This document shows positions 1 through 7,391 of a stretch of DNA of 64,000 nucleotides, piece by piece. Numbering within the stretch: position 1 is the first letter of the stretch; each line of letters starts with the position of its first letter. The notes under the pieces are model-generated. The model did no database searches and was not told the DNA's origin. It saw nothing but the letters and a program-made list of their open reading frames with translations. Source of the stretch: Pseudarthrobacter defluvii (lineage in GTDB: Bacteria > Actinomycetota > Actinomycetes > Actinomycetales > Micrococcaceae); contig NZ_CP066362.1 of assembly GCF_030323865.1 (NCBI RefSeq), positions 1,674,001 through 1,738,000 on the forward strand, in the 5' to 3' direction. The position numbers and the translations under genes are program-made.

Positions 1-1
1 G

Positions 2-331
2 CTCCAGCTCCAGCATGCCGGGAAACATCCGGAGCTCCGGACCACGTCCACGCTGGAGGCCCTGTTCGCTGCCGCGGAACTTGGCCTGCTTGATGCTGCG
101 GATGCCAAGCTGCTGGCGGAGGCCTGGCGGCTGGCGAGCCGCATCCGGTCCGCCAACGTCATCTGGAATGGCAAGGCCTCCGACCTTCTCCCTTCCTCCC
201 GCCGGGACCTGGAGGCCGTGGCGCGCTGGTGCGGCTACGAGCCCGGAAACGCTGCCGCCCTGGAGGAGGACTACCTGCGGGTGAGCCGGCGGGCACGTGC
301 TGTTTTCGAGCGTGTCTTTTATGGGCACTGA
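2..331 (+). CDS. glnE: Bifunctional glutamine synthetase adenylyltransferase/deadenylylase, C-terminal end (partial)
   Basis: An open frame enters from the left edge and ends with TGA at 329-331, leaving the last 109 residues. The end matches the GlnE C-terminus: a helical segment with RLASRIRSANVIWNGKASD followed by LEAVARWCGYEPG and a tail ending FERVFYGH. In the family this region belongs to the C-terminal adenylyltransferase domain, which modifies a tyrosine of glutamine synthetase and tunes its activity to nitrogen status. The target gene glnA lies 0.8 kb downstream on the opposite strand, as in other actinobacteria. The N-terminal domain and the catalytic metal residues lie outside the window. 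The stop overlaps the next gene, whose likely ATG is at 321, which suggests translational coupling. Confidence 0.88.
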   Translation, partial: LQLQHAGKHPELRTTSTLEALFAAAELGLLDAADAKLLAEAWRLASRIRSANVIWNGKASDLLPSSRRDLEAVARWCGYEPGNAAALEEDYLRVSRRARAVFERVFYGH

Positions 332-857
332 CTGGGTCTGGCTCATCCCGCTGCGGGACCTGGACAACGATGCCCGCGCCATACAGTTCGGAGCCATTGC
401 GGGGATGTCGCTGCTGCCGGGCCAGGACCGCTTCGTGGGCGACCCGCTGCGGATGGCCCTGGCAGGACTGGCCGAAGCATCACGCCGGCCGTACGTCGTG
501 GAGGCCGGCGGTGCCGCCGTTGGGCTGTTGACTTTGCAGGCAGGGGCGGCGGGGCTCGCCGGCTGGCCCGACGACCAGTCGGCCTGGCTGCTGCGCGGGT
601 TCCTCATCGACCGGCGGCACCAGGGCAAAGGGCTTGGGACCCTGGCAGCGGCCGCGGCCGTGGAGGCAGCCCGCAAACTTACCGACCGGCACCAAAGCTG
701 CGAGACCGGCGTCGTACTCTCCGTCAACGACGAGAACCCGGCGGGACTGTCCGCTTACCGCCGTGCCGGTTTTGTCGATGCAGGGCCCTACCTGGGCGGC
801 CCGGCGGGGCCGCAGCGGACCATGTTCCACAGCTTCGCCGAAAACCTGCATCCGTAA
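321..857 (+). CDS. GNAT family N-acetyltransferase
   Basis: A 178-residue protein with the GNAT fold. The acetyl-CoA-binding motif A is visible at about residues 98-107 (RRHQGKGLGT), and the following LSVNDENPAGLSAYRRAGF segment is the usual motif B region ending in the GF of the last strands. The substrate cannot be told from sequence. The start chosen is ATG 321, which overlaps the glnE stop by 11 bases; a GTG at 297 in the same frame would add eight residues. No strong ribosome-binding site precedes either start, so coupling to glnE translation is likely. A strong palindromic terminator at 1077-1113 follows. Confidence 0.8.
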   Translation: MGTDWVWLIPLRDLDNDARAIQFGAIAGMSLLPGQDRFVGDPLRMALAGLAEASRRPYVVEAGGAAVGLLTLQAGAAGLAGWPDDQSAWLLRGFLIDRRHQGKGLGTLAAAAAVEAARKLTDRHQSCETGVVLSVNDENPAGLSAYRRAGFVDAGPYLGGPAGPQRTMFHSFAENLHP

Positions 858-1076
858 GGCGTTTGACGTAACCCGCCGTGCCGGCATTGCGCTTAGCAAG
901 CGTTTGCCCGATTATGTGGATTGGCGGTGTTCTCCAACCTTGTTGGGGGGAAGGCTGGATAGTCTTCGTCTCGGGGGGCATTCGTCAGGGGGTCCGGCTC
1001 CCGGTCTCAGCACGTCTGGAGGCGGGCCCCCACCTTATGGTCTCCGTCCGCGGCCGCGACGCCCCCGGACACAACG

Positions 1077-1113
1077 AAAGGCGGCCACCGGTTGAACACC
1101 GGTGGCCGCCTTT
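1077..1113. terminator. Bidirectional terminator between the GNAT gene and glnA
   Basis: A perfect 16-bp stem (1077-1092 with 1098-1113) encloses a 5-base loop. The stem begins AAAG and ends CTTT, so either strand gives a GC-rich hairpin with a short U stretch. It separates the convergent glnE/GNAT and glnA transcripts. Confidence 0.8.
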
Positions 1114-1147
1114 GCTGTATCAGCTGTCCTGCAGGGCAGGCTGCTGA

Positions 1148-2572
1148 CTAGACGCCGTAGTAGAGCTCGAACTCGTAGGGGTTCGGGCGCAGGGACAGCG
1201 GGCGGATCTCGTTCTCGTACTTGTACTCGATCCAGGTGTCGATCAAGTCCTGGGTGAAGACGCCGCCGGCCTGCAGGAACTCGTTGTCCTCGCGCAGTGC
1301 CTCGAGGGCTTCCTCAAGCGAGCCCGGAGCCTTGGGGATGTCCTTGGCTTCCTCGGCGGGCAGCTCGTAGAGGTCCTTGTCGATCGGAGCCGGGGGCTCG
1401 ATGCGGTTGCGGATGCCGTCGATGCCGGCCATCAGCTGGGCAGCGAACGCCAGGTACGGGTTGGAGGAGGGGTCCGGAGCGCGGAACTCGATGCGCTTGG
1501 CCTTCGGGTTGGAACCGGTGATGGGGATGCGGATACCGGCGGAGCGGTTGCCCTGCGAGTAGACCATGTTGACCGGAGCCTCGAAGCCCTTGACCAGGCG
1601 GCGGTAGGAGTTCACCGTGGGGTTGGTGAAGGCCAGGACGGCGGAAGCGTGCTTCAGCAGGCCGCCGATGTACCAGCGGGCGGTGTCGGACAGGCCGGCG
1701 TAGCCCTTCTCGTCGTAGAACAGCGGCTCGCCACCGTTCCACAGCGACTGGTGGCAGTGCATGCCGGAGCCGTTGTCGCCGAAGACCGGCTTGGGCATGA
1801 AGGTGACGGACTTGCCCCAGGCGTCAGCGGTGTTCTTGATGACGTACTTGAACTTCTGGAGGTCATCGGCGGCGTGGGTCAGGGTGGTGAACTTGTAGTT
1901 GATCTCGGCCTGGCCGGCGGATCCAACTTCGTGGTGGCTGCGCTCGACCTCGAGGCCGGCTTCGTCCAGGGCAACACACATGGCGTCACGCAGGTCAGCC
2001 TGCTTGTCGGTGGGGGAGACCGGGAAGTAACCGCCCTTGACGGGGGTCTTGTAACCCAGGTTGCCGCCCTCTTCCTCGCGGCCGGTGTTCCAGTGGGCTT
2101 CCTCGGAGTCGATCTTGTAGAAGCTGCCCTGCGGCGAGGACTGGTACTGGACGTTGTCGAACACGAAGAACTCGGCTTCGGGAGCGAAAAATGCGGTGTC
2201 GGCGATGCCGGTGGAGGCCAGGTAGGCTTCAGCCTTCTCGGCCACGCCGCGGGGGTCGCGGTGGTAGGGATCGCCCGTGCGGGGGTTCACGATCGAGAAG
2301 TTCAGCGCGAGGGTCTTCTCCATGCGGAAGGTGTCCAGGAACGCGGTGGTGACGTCCGGGATCAGCTGCATGTCAGACTCGGCGATGCCCTGGAAGCCGC
2401 GGATGGAGGAACCGTCGAAGAGCTGGCCGTTGACGAAGAAGTCCGCGTCGACGCTCTTGGCGGGGACGTTGAAGTGCTGCTGGACGCCCGGAAGATCGGT
2501 GAAGCGGATATCGACGAACTTTACATCTTCGTCCTTGATGAACTTGAGGACTTCGTCCGCAGTTTTGAACAT
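1148..2572 (-). CDS. glnA: Glutamine synthetase type I
   Basis: A 474-residue GlnA that condenses ammonia and glutamate to glutamine using ATP, the main ammonium-assimilating enzyme; the family forms cytoplasmic dodecamers. The N-terminal beta-grasp region ([13 protein letters not shown]), the catalytic motif with the FAPEAEFF glutamates, the [12 protein letters not shown]-binding segment and the NRSAGIRIP region are intact. Tyr402 in [11 protein letters not shown] is the expected adenylylation site, so this is the GlnE-regulated class. The ATG start has AGGAG six bases upstream. Length is normal. A hairpin in the presumed leader (2636-2664) may matter for control. Upstream is a divergent RDD gene. 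Confidence 0.97.
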   Translation of the reverse strand: MFKTADEVLKFIKDEDVKFVDIRFTDLPGVQQHFNVPAKSVDADFFVNGQLFDGSSIRGFQGIAESDMQLIPDVTTAFLDTFRMEKTLALNFSIVNPRTGDPYHRDPRGVAEKAEAYLASTGIADTAFFAPEAEFFVFDNVQYQSSPQGSFYKIDSEEAHWNTGREEEGGNLGYKTPVKGGYFPVSPTDKQADLRDAMCVALDEAGLEVERSHHEVGSAGQAEINYKFTTLTHAADDLQKFKYVIKNTADAWGKSVTFMPKPVFGDNGSGMHCHQSLWNGGEPLFYDEKGYAGLSDTARWYIGGLLKHASAVLAFTNPTVNSYRRLVKGFEAPVNMVYSQGNRSAGIRIPITGSNPKAKRIEFRAPDPSSNPYLAFAAQLMAGIDGIRNRIEPPAPIDKDLYELPAEEAKDIPKAPGSLEEALEALREDNEFLQAGGVFTQDLIDTWIEYKYENEIRPLSLRPNPYEFELYYGV

Positions 2573-2635
2573 CTATGCTCCTAACGCATATGTAAATATC
2601 TGGCATGCAAGCCATACGACCCAGCGCAATCCAAA

Positions 2636-2664
2636 AGCAGGGAGAACGCGGGGTTTTCCCTGCT
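2636..2664 (-). promoter_or_regulatory. Hairpin in the presumed glnA leader
   Basis: On the minus strand an 8-bp perfect stem AGCAGGGA/TCCCTGCT (2664-2657 with 2643-2636) with a 13-base loop is followed by TTT. It ends 63 bases before the glnA ATG. If transcription starts upstream of 2664, it would form in the 5' UTR and could act as an attenuator or stabiliser. The transcription start is not known. Confidence 0.35.
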
Positions 2665-2787
2665 GCGCTTACCTGCCGGGGGATTGCTTGAAACTGCTAA
2701 CAGCCTATGGATACGGCATTTCCCGTCCGTGTCCGCATTGTTTCGGGCAGGTTACAGAATGCCCTGCTATGACCACGCTATCGTCCG

Positions 2788-2821
2788 TCCACACTGTGGT
2801 CGAGCCCCATCCACACTGTGG
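2788..2821. promoter_or_regulatory. Tandem 11-bp palindromes between glnA and the RDD gene
   Basis: Two identical 12-mers TCCACACTGTGG lie at 2788-2799 and 2810-2821. Each contains the dyad CCACA-C-TGTGG, and their starts are 22 bp apart, about two helical turns. This is the arrangement of a tandem operator for a dimeric repressor or activator. They lie just upstream of the RDD -10 hexamer (2846-2851). They also resemble, with mismatches, DnaA-box cores (TCCACA). Confidence 0.45.
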
Positions 2822-2845
2822 GCGTGGTGGACCTGCCATGCCCGG

Positions 2846-2851
2846 TAAACT
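2846..2851 (+). promoter_or_regulatory. -10 hexamer TAAACT of a leaderless start (RDD gene)
   Basis: TAAACT is followed by six bases and then GTG at 2858. This geometry places the transcription start on the start codon. No -35 consensus is clear. Confidence 0.5.
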
Positions 2852-2857
2852 TGGGTG

Positions 2858-3295
2858 GTGGTAGATCGCAAAGACATTGGCTCCTGGCTCAGCGGACCAG
2901 ACACCTCCGGCATCTCGAAGTATCCGGGGGAGCGCCTGGGCCTGCCGGAGTCCGGCCCCGGGTCCATCGCCCGGGCGGGCCGGCGCATCGCGGCCCTCTG
3001 CATCGACTGGGGCATCGCGCTGCTGATCAGCAACTTCGCTTTCGGCGGCGACTCCTGGGCCACCCTGGCGGTATTCGCCATTGAACAGATCCTGCTGGTG
3101 GGAACCCTCGGCTACAGCATCGGCCACCGCATCATGGGCATTGCCGTGATCAAACCGGGCGGCGGTACCCCCGGCCCGCTGGCCGCCCTGGTCAGGACAG
3201 TGCTGCTGTGCCTGGTGATCCCCGCCGTGATTTTCGACCCGGACCAGCGCGGCCTCCACGACAAGGCCATGAATACGCTCCTGATCCGGCGCTAG
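2858..3295 (+). CDS. RDD family membrane protein
   Basis: A 145-residue protein with an N-terminal cytoplasmic stretch and an RDD domain from about residue 35 (GSIARAGRRIAALCIDWGIALLI) to the end. Hydrophobic segments are visible near residues 42-60, 69-90 and 110-128, and the family's typical ending of helix, DPDQRGLHDKAMNTLLI is present. RDD proteins are small polytopic membrane proteins of mostly unknown role; some are transport or maturation factors. The start at GTG 2858 fits a -10 hexamer six bases upstream; GTG 2855 is an alternative. In M. tuberculosis a small membrane protein gene sits at the matching position beside glnA1, so linkage to glnA looks conserved (from memory). It converges with the EamA gene, with only 10 bp between stops. 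Confidence 0.85.
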   Translation: MVDRKDIGSWLSGPDTSGISKYPGERLGLPESGPGSIARAGRRIAALCIDWGIALLISNFAFGGDSWATLAVFAIEQILLVGTLGYSIGHRIMGIAVIKPGGGTPGPLAALVRTVLLCLVIPAVIFDPDQRGLHDKAMNTLLIRR

Positions 3296-3305
3296 CTGGT
3301 CCCGC

Positions 3306-4262
3306 TTATGCTCCCGGCAGTTCCCTGATCCGTTTCTGCCGCCGGAACGCCGGGGCGTTGGTCACCACCACGCCCGCAATGACGACGGCGCCGCCCACCA
3401 GTTGGGCGGTGGTGTGCACCTGTCCGGCAAGGACGGTCAGGATCGCGGTGAAGACGGTGATGAGGTTGAGGAACACTCCTGCACCGCCCGCAGGCAGGAC
3501 CGTCAGTGCGCGGTTCCACAGCAGGTAGGACAGCACTGACGGGAAGATGGCGATAAACAGCAGTGATGCCAGCACGGTGCCCGTTGAGGGAAGCGCCACG
3601 CCGCCCGTGGCGAAGCGGACCGGGCCCAGAATAGCCACGACCACCGCTGCCTGGACCGCCGTTGCGGTGATAGGCGGGATCTTCGGCGCCAACCGGCCGA
3701 TGATGGTGTACGCCGTCCAGACCACGATGGCGCCCACCATGATCACCTCACCGGGGCCGAAACCGGTGGACACCAGGCGCCCAATATTTCCTCCACTGAT
3801 GACGATCAGGACGCCGGCCAGGGCCATCAGGACGCCTGCCACCGCCAGCGGTGTGAGCCGCTCACGCAGGAAGACCGCAGCGGCAAGCGTGATCAGCGCA
3901 GGATTGAACGCGTTGATCAGCGATGCGTTGAACGCGTCCGTGTGCTTCAGGGCGAAGTACAGGAGGAGGTTGTAGCCGAGCAGGCCGCAGACGCTCAACG
4001 CGAGCAACCAGGGCCAGGCGGCCAGGACGGACCGCCAGGACGGCCGCTCAACCACTTGGGCAATCACCAGCAGCGGCACCAGCGCGATGGCCCACCGCAG
4101 GAACACCAGGCTCAGGGGGTCGATGCTTTGGACCGCGCCTGCGCCCACGACATAGTTGCCGGCCCAAAAGAGCGTTGCCCCGAGCAGGGAGAGGACTGCC
4201 ACCACCCGCCGCCGGCCCTGGGTGCCCTTCACCGGCGCAGTCCCTGCCTCAACTGACTTCAC
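3306..4262 (-). CDS. EamA/DMT-superfamily transporter
   Basis: A 318-residue integral membrane protein with ten predicted hydrophobic helices in two EamA repeats, the first from about residue 22 (VLSLLGATLFWAGNYVVG) and the second from about residue 170. The repeats carry the typical PLSLVFLRWAIA and SLINAFNPALITLAAAVFLRE signatures. Family members export amino acids or other metabolites, but the substrate is not predictable. The start is GTG 4262. It is followed 18 bp upstream by the stop of the DUF3817 gene on the same strand, so the two may be co-transcribed. Its C-terminal tail is basic. Confidence 0.88.
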   Translation of the reverse strand: MKSVEAGTAPVKGTQGRRRVVAVLSLLGATLFWAGNYVVGAGAVQSIDPLSLVFLRWAIALVPLLVIAQVVERPSWRSVLAAWPWLLALSVCGLLGYNLLLYFALKHTDAFNASLINAFNPALITLAAAVFLRERLTPLAVAGVLMALAGVLIVISGGNIGRLVSTGFGPGEVIMVGAIVVWTAYTIIGRLAPKIPPITATAVQAAVVVAILGPVRFATGGVALPSTGTVLASLLFIAIFPSVLSYLLWNRALTVLPAGGAGVFLNLITVFTAILTVLAGQVHTTAQLVGGAVVIAGVVVTNAPAFRRQKRIRELPGA

Positions 4263-4280
4263 GTCAGGGGTCCTGATCAG

Positions 4281-4634
4281 CTAAGCCCGGCTGGGTTCGA
4301 GGGTGGCGTCGGCCTGGTCTGCCCGGGAAGCAGTGAGGTAGCCGCGCCGCCCGGCCCAGCGCTCAAAGAGGATGGTGGCGAACGGGAAGACAGCGGAGAC
4401 ACCGGCCAGTACAGCCACCAGGAACGGCCAGCGCTGCAGGCGCCACAGCGTAAGCGCAGCCACCCCGTAGCCGATGAACAACGCACCGTGGACAGGCCCG
4501 GCAATCTCCACGCCAACCTCCGTGGTGCCGGCAATCCATTTGAAGTACATCCCGGCCAGGAGTGCAGCCCAACTGCAGGCCTCGGCCACTGCGAGAATAC
4601 GGAAGGCACGGATCACTGTTGTCCTGAGGGGCAT
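4281..4634 (-). CDS. DUF3817 family membrane protein
   Basis: A 117-residue protein with three hydrophobic helices: about residues 10-28 (FRILAVAEACSWAALLAGMY), 45-63 and 72-92. The family signature is the N-terminal AEA.SW segment and the GPVHGALFIGY loop, which is typical of DUF3817 in actinobacteria. Function is unknown. ATG 4634 was chosen because AAGGA lies seven bases upstream; a TTG at 4640 would add two residues. It lies just upstream of the EamA gene on the same strand and is separated from DUF4191 by a strong terminator. Confidence 0.82.
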   Translation of the reverse strand: MPLRTTVIRAFRILAVAEACSWAALLAGMYFKWIAGTTEVGVEIAGPVHGALFIGYGVAALTLWRLQRWPFLVAVLAGVSAVFPFATILFERWAGRRGYLTASRADQADATLEPSRA

Positions 4635-4682
4635 GGTCAAGTCCTTGTCATAGCTGGAAGCGCGGGCCGGTCCGGGCGCAAG

Positions 4683-4722
4683 AAAAAACGCCCCGGCGGC
4701 CGGCTGTGCCGGTACCGGGGCG
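4683..4722 (-). terminator. Rho-independent terminator of the DUF4191 gene
   Basis: Read on the minus strand, CGCCCCGG (4722-4715) pairs with CCGGGGCG (4696-4689), with extra pairing in the loop, and is followed by six T residues (4688-4683). It is a textbook intrinsic terminator ten bases past the DUF4191 stop. Confidence 0.9.
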
Positions 4723-4731
4723 TCCTCTTGG

Positions 4732-5484
4732 CTAGCGCCCGCGGTTGGGGCGGGCTTTGTAGGGATCGATGCCCTTGGGGATTGGAAGCCTGTTGCCCAT
4801 GGAGGCGATGCGCTTGGACACGGTGCTGACTTCCAGTTTGGTCAGTTCGTTCTTCATCTTGCCCATCTGCTTGGCCACCTGGCTCAGCGGCACCTGGCCC
4901 TCGCCGCGTCCCGTCTGGATGGTGTGCACGGGGACGTTGGGCAGGATGCGCGCCAGGCGCTTCCGCTCAGCATCGAGCAGCGGCTTCACCCGGTGGGTGG
5001 GGCCTTCGCTGACAAGGACGACGCCGGGACGTCCTACCGCGCGGAAGACGGCATCCTGCGTGCGGGGGTTGACAGCCACCGGCTGTTCTTCGGTAATCCA
5101 GCCACGGCGGAGGGTCCCCAGAGCGGCACCGGAGGCACCGGGCTGGTTTTCGATCTGCGCGAACGCCGCACGTTCGGCGCGGCGGGACAGGATGAAGGTG
5201 GCGGCCAGCAGGCCGAGCGGAATGCCGATGATCAGGCCGGTGATCCAGTTATCCAGCCAGAATCCCACCAGGAAGCTCACGGCCACAACACCCAGGAAGA
5301 CTGCGAGCATCAGCCACGGAACCATGGGGTCGTGGCGGCGGGTCATGGTGAAGACCTCGCCGATCTGCTTGAGCCTGCTGGGCTTCTTGGCCTTTGCTTC
5401 CTTCGGCTTGCGCGAGAAGATGCTGCGCTTCACCGCGCTTGAGCCCGCGGAGGTGGAGTTGCTGGAGTCAGGGGATTTCGCCAT
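4732..5484 (-). CDS. DUF4191 membrane protein
   Basis: A 250-residue protein with a basic N-terminal tail (about residues 1-50), two transmembrane helices (about 55-75 and 80-100: PWLMLAVFLGVVAVSFLVGFW and GLIIGIPLGLLAATFILS) and a cytoplasmic C-terminal domain. The hallmark region is GAALGTLRRGWITEEQPVAVNP with the downstream AVGRPGVVLVSEGP segment. Function is unknown, but the gene sits next to lipA in many actinobacteria, including M. tuberculosis (Rv2219, from memory). A TAGAAT hexamer at 5494-5499 lies nine bases upstream of the ATG, after the lipA hairpin, so it probably has its own promoter with an extremely short leader. Confidence 0.9.
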   Translation of the reverse strand: MAKSPDSSNSTSAGSSAVKRSIFSRKPKEAKAKKPSRLKQIGEVFTMTRRHDPMVPWLMLAVFLGVVAVSFLVGFWLDNWITGLIIGIPLGLLAATFILSRRAERAAFAQIENQPGASGAALGTLRRGWITEEQPVAVNPRTQDAVFRAVGRPGVVLVSEGPTHRVKPLLDAERKRLARILPNVPVHTIQTGRGEGQVPLSQVAKQMGKMKNELTKLEVSTVSKRIASMGNRLPIPKGIDPYKARPNRGR

Positions 5485-5514
5485 AGTGCCTCAATTCTAC
5501 GTGACTTAAACGCG

Positions 5515-5550
5515 AGGGCCGGACGCTGGGAACTTCCGGCGTCCGGCCCT
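5515..5550 (-). terminator. Hairpin terminator after lipA
   Basis: A perfect 12-bp stem (5515-5526 with 5539-5550) and a 12-base loop lie 23 bases past the lipA stop. There is no long U run, so it may act as a terminator only with help, or as a 3'-end stabiliser. Confidence 0.6.
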
Positions 5551-5572
5551 TGGCGGCTTCACGAATCCGAGG

Positions 5573-6592
5573 TCAGGAGTGCGCTGCCAGGAGGGTTGCG
5601 GCTTCCTGGCGGGTGGTGCCGGAGTCCTGGATGCCTTCGGCGATGTGGGCGAGTTCGGCGGGGATGTCGCGGCCTTTTTTGCGCATGGCGGTGGCCCAGA
5701 GGCGTCCGGCGCGGTAGGAGGATCGGACCAGGGGGCCGGACATGACGCCGAGGAAGCCGATTTCTTCGGCTTCGTGCTGCAGGTCGACGAATTCCTGGGG
5801 TTTGACCCAGCGGTCCACGGGCAGGTGCCGCTCACTGGGGCGCAGGTATTGGGTGATGGTGATCAGGTCGCACCCTGCCTGGTGGAGGTCTCGGAGGGCT
5901 TCGGAGATTTCCTCGCGGGTTTCGCCCATGCCAAGGATGAGGTTGGATTTGGTGACCATCCCGTGGTTGCGGCCCTGGGTGATGACGTCCAGGGAGCGGT
6001 CGTAGCGGAACGCGGGGCGGATGCGCTTGAAGATCCGGGGGACGGTTTCGACGTTGTGGGCGAAGACTTCGGGTTTGGAGTCGCAGATCGCTTTGATGTG
6101 GTCGGGGTTGCCGGAGAAGTCGGGGATGAGCAGTTCGACGCCGGTGCCGGGGTTCAGTTCGTGGATCTTGCGGACGGTTTCGGCGTAGAGCCAGACGCCT
6201 TCGTCCTCGAGGTCATCGCGGGCCACGCCGGTGACGGTGGCGTAGCGCAGCTGCATGGACTGGACGGAGCGGGCCACCTTGGTGGGTTCGAACCGGTCCA
6301 GGGGTGAGGGTTTGCCGGTGTCGATCTGGCAGAAGTCGCAGCGGCGGGTGCACTCGGACCCGCCAATCAGGAACGTGGCTTCCTTGTCTTCCCAGCATTC
6401 GAAGATGTTGGGGCAGCCGGCTTCCTCGCAGACGGTGTGCAGGCCTTCCTTTTTCACCAGGTTCTTCAGCCCGACGAACTCCGGGCCCATCTGGACCTTG
6501 GCCTTGATCCACTCCGGCTTGCGCTCCACCGGAACCGCAGCATTGCGCTGCTCGATCCGCAGCATCTTCCGGCCTTCAGGTGCCAATGTCAC
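5573..6592 (-). CDS. lipA: Lipoyl synthase
   Basis: A 339-residue radical-SAM enzyme that inserts two sulfur atoms into octanoyl groups on lipoyl domains. Both iron-sulfur sites are complete: the auxiliary cluster cysteines C55, C60 and C66 (C-x4-C-x5-C) and the radical-SAM cysteines C81, C85 and C88 (C-x3-C-x2-C). The conserved RSSYRAG motif near the C-terminus supplies the serine ligand of the auxiliary cluster. The ATG overlaps the lipB stop by four bases, so the pair is translationally coupled. Its product is needed by the E2 protein encoded 9 kb away at 14896-16668. Length and motifs are normal. Confidence 0.97.
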   Translation of the reverse strand: MTLAPEGRKMLRIEQRNAAVPVERKPEWIKAKVQMGPEFVGLKNLVKKEGLHTVCEEAGCPNIFECWEDKEATFLIGGSECTRRCDFCQIDTGKPSPLDRFEPTKVARSVQSMQLRYATVTGVARDDLEDEGVWLYAETVRKIHELNPGTGVELLIPDFSGNPDHIKAICDSKPEVFAHNVETVPRIFKRIRPAFRYDRSLDVITQGRNHGMVTKSNLILGMGETREEISEALRDLHQAGCDLITITQYLRPSERHLPVDRWVKPQEFVDLQHEAEEIGFLGVMSGPLVRSSYRAGRLWATAMRKKGRDIPAELAHIAEGIQDSGTTRQEAATLLAAHS

Positions 6593-7257
6593 AGTAGAGC
6601 TCCTTCAGGGCTCGAAACCAATGCTTCTTCATGTTTGCGGAATTCCGCTACGAACCGGTCCGCAATATCGGCGGGAGTGATTTCCCGGCCCGTTTCCAGG
6701 GACATGGTGGTCACCCCGGCGTCGGTGATGCCGCAGGCAATGATCTGCCCGTATGGTGCCAGGTCATTGCTGCAGTTGATCGCCACGCCGTGCATGGTGA
6801 CTCCGTTGAGCACGCGGATGCCGATGGCCGCGATCTTGCGGTCCGGGCCCTTGGCGTCGGCCTTGATCCACACACCGGCCCGCCCCTTGATGCGCTCGGC
6901 CTTGATGCCGTAGTCCGCCATGACGGTGATCATGATCTCTTCAAGGCGCTCCACGTAATCCCGGATGCCGGAGCGGTTTTTCAGCTTCAGGATGGGGTAG
7001 GCGACCAGTTGTCCCGGCCCATGCCAGGTGAGCTTGCCGCCGCGGTCCACCGGAACCACCGGTGTGCCGTCAAACGGGCGCTCATGGTCCTCTGTCAGCT
7101 TGCCGGCCGTGTAGACGGCGGCGTGCTCCAAAAGCAGGACTGTGCTGGGGGCAACTCCGGCGACTACGTTGTCATGGAGTTCGCGCTGGGCATCCCAGCC
7201 TTCCATGTAATCAACGAAGTCGGGGGCAAGACCCAGCTGTGAAAACTCAAGAGTCAT
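6589..7257 (-). CDS. lipB: Octanoyl-[acyl carrier protein]:protein N-octanoyltransferase
   Basis: A 222-residue LipB that transfers octanoate from acyl carrier protein to lipoyl-domain lysines, the first step of lipoate synthesis. The catalytic dyad is visible as Cys175 in [14 protein letters not shown] and Lys141 in [10 protein letters not shown], with the [18 protein letters not shown] binding loop at about residues 72-89. It is the first gene of the lipB-lipA pair and overlaps lipA by four bases. A TAAGCT hexamer at 7265-7270 ends seven bases from the ATG, so this operon is probably leaderless. It is divergent from the kinase-like gene. Confidence 0.96.
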   Translation of the reverse strand: MTLEFSQLGLAPDFVDYMEGWDAQRELHDNVVAGVAPSTVLLLEHAAVYTAGKLTEDHERPFDGTPVVPVDRGGKLTWHGPGQLVAYPILKLKNRSGIRDYVERLEEIMITVMADYGIKAERIKGRAGVWIKADAKGPDRKIAAIGIRVLNGVTMHGVAINCSNDLAPYGQIIACGITDAGVTTMSLETGREITPADIADRFVAEFRKHEEALVSSPEGALL

Positions 7258-7264
7258 GGCATCC

Positions 7265-7270
7265 AGCTTA
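7265..7270 (-). promoter_or_regulatory. -10 hexamer TAAGCT of the lipBA operon
   Basis: TAAGCT on the minus strand lies seven bases before the lipB ATG, giving a leaderless or one-base-leader transcript. The same hexamer precedes the four-helix membrane protein gene at 14753-14758. Confidence 0.5.
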
Positions 7271-7344
7271 GACCCCGTAGCCGCGCGGGCCGGCTTTAGT
7301 GTCCAAGCTCACCGTCGTCCCCATTGTGACTGCGCTACCAGGGC

Positions 7345-7353
7345 TGTGGATAA
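7345..7353 (-). promoter_or_regulatory. Consensus DnaA box
   Basis: TTATCCACA occurs exactly on the minus strand in the divergent lipB/kinase region. It is a single box, so an origin is not implied. It could be a DnaA titration or regulatory site, or chance. Confidence 0.35.
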
Positions 7354-7379
7354 CTTCTGCAGCCGGCCGGGAACTCGGC

Positions 7380-7385
7380 TAGACA
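7380..7385 (+). promoter_or_regulatory. -10-like hexamer TAGACA of a leaderless start (kinase gene)
   Basis: TAGACA ends six bases before ATG 7392. The last base departs from the TANNNT pattern. Confidence 0.35.
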
Positions 7386-7391
7386 TGGACC

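Noticed and set aside
1649..2584. Long open frame on the plus strand opposite glnA
   Set aside because: It is a shadow of glnA; the protein is Val/Gly-biased and has no family motif. The same holds for the long antisense frames opposite lpdA (16789-18171), parC (36948-39323), acnA (58602-61466) and dxs (62108-63874).
2573..2857. GlnR-type box upstream of glnA
   Set aside because: GTTAC and GAAAC fragments occur but not with the required spacing, so no GlnR site is called.
5485..5514. TTCTAC half-site upstream of DUF4191
   Set aside because: Only one arm is present (5495-5500), without GTAGAA five bases on.
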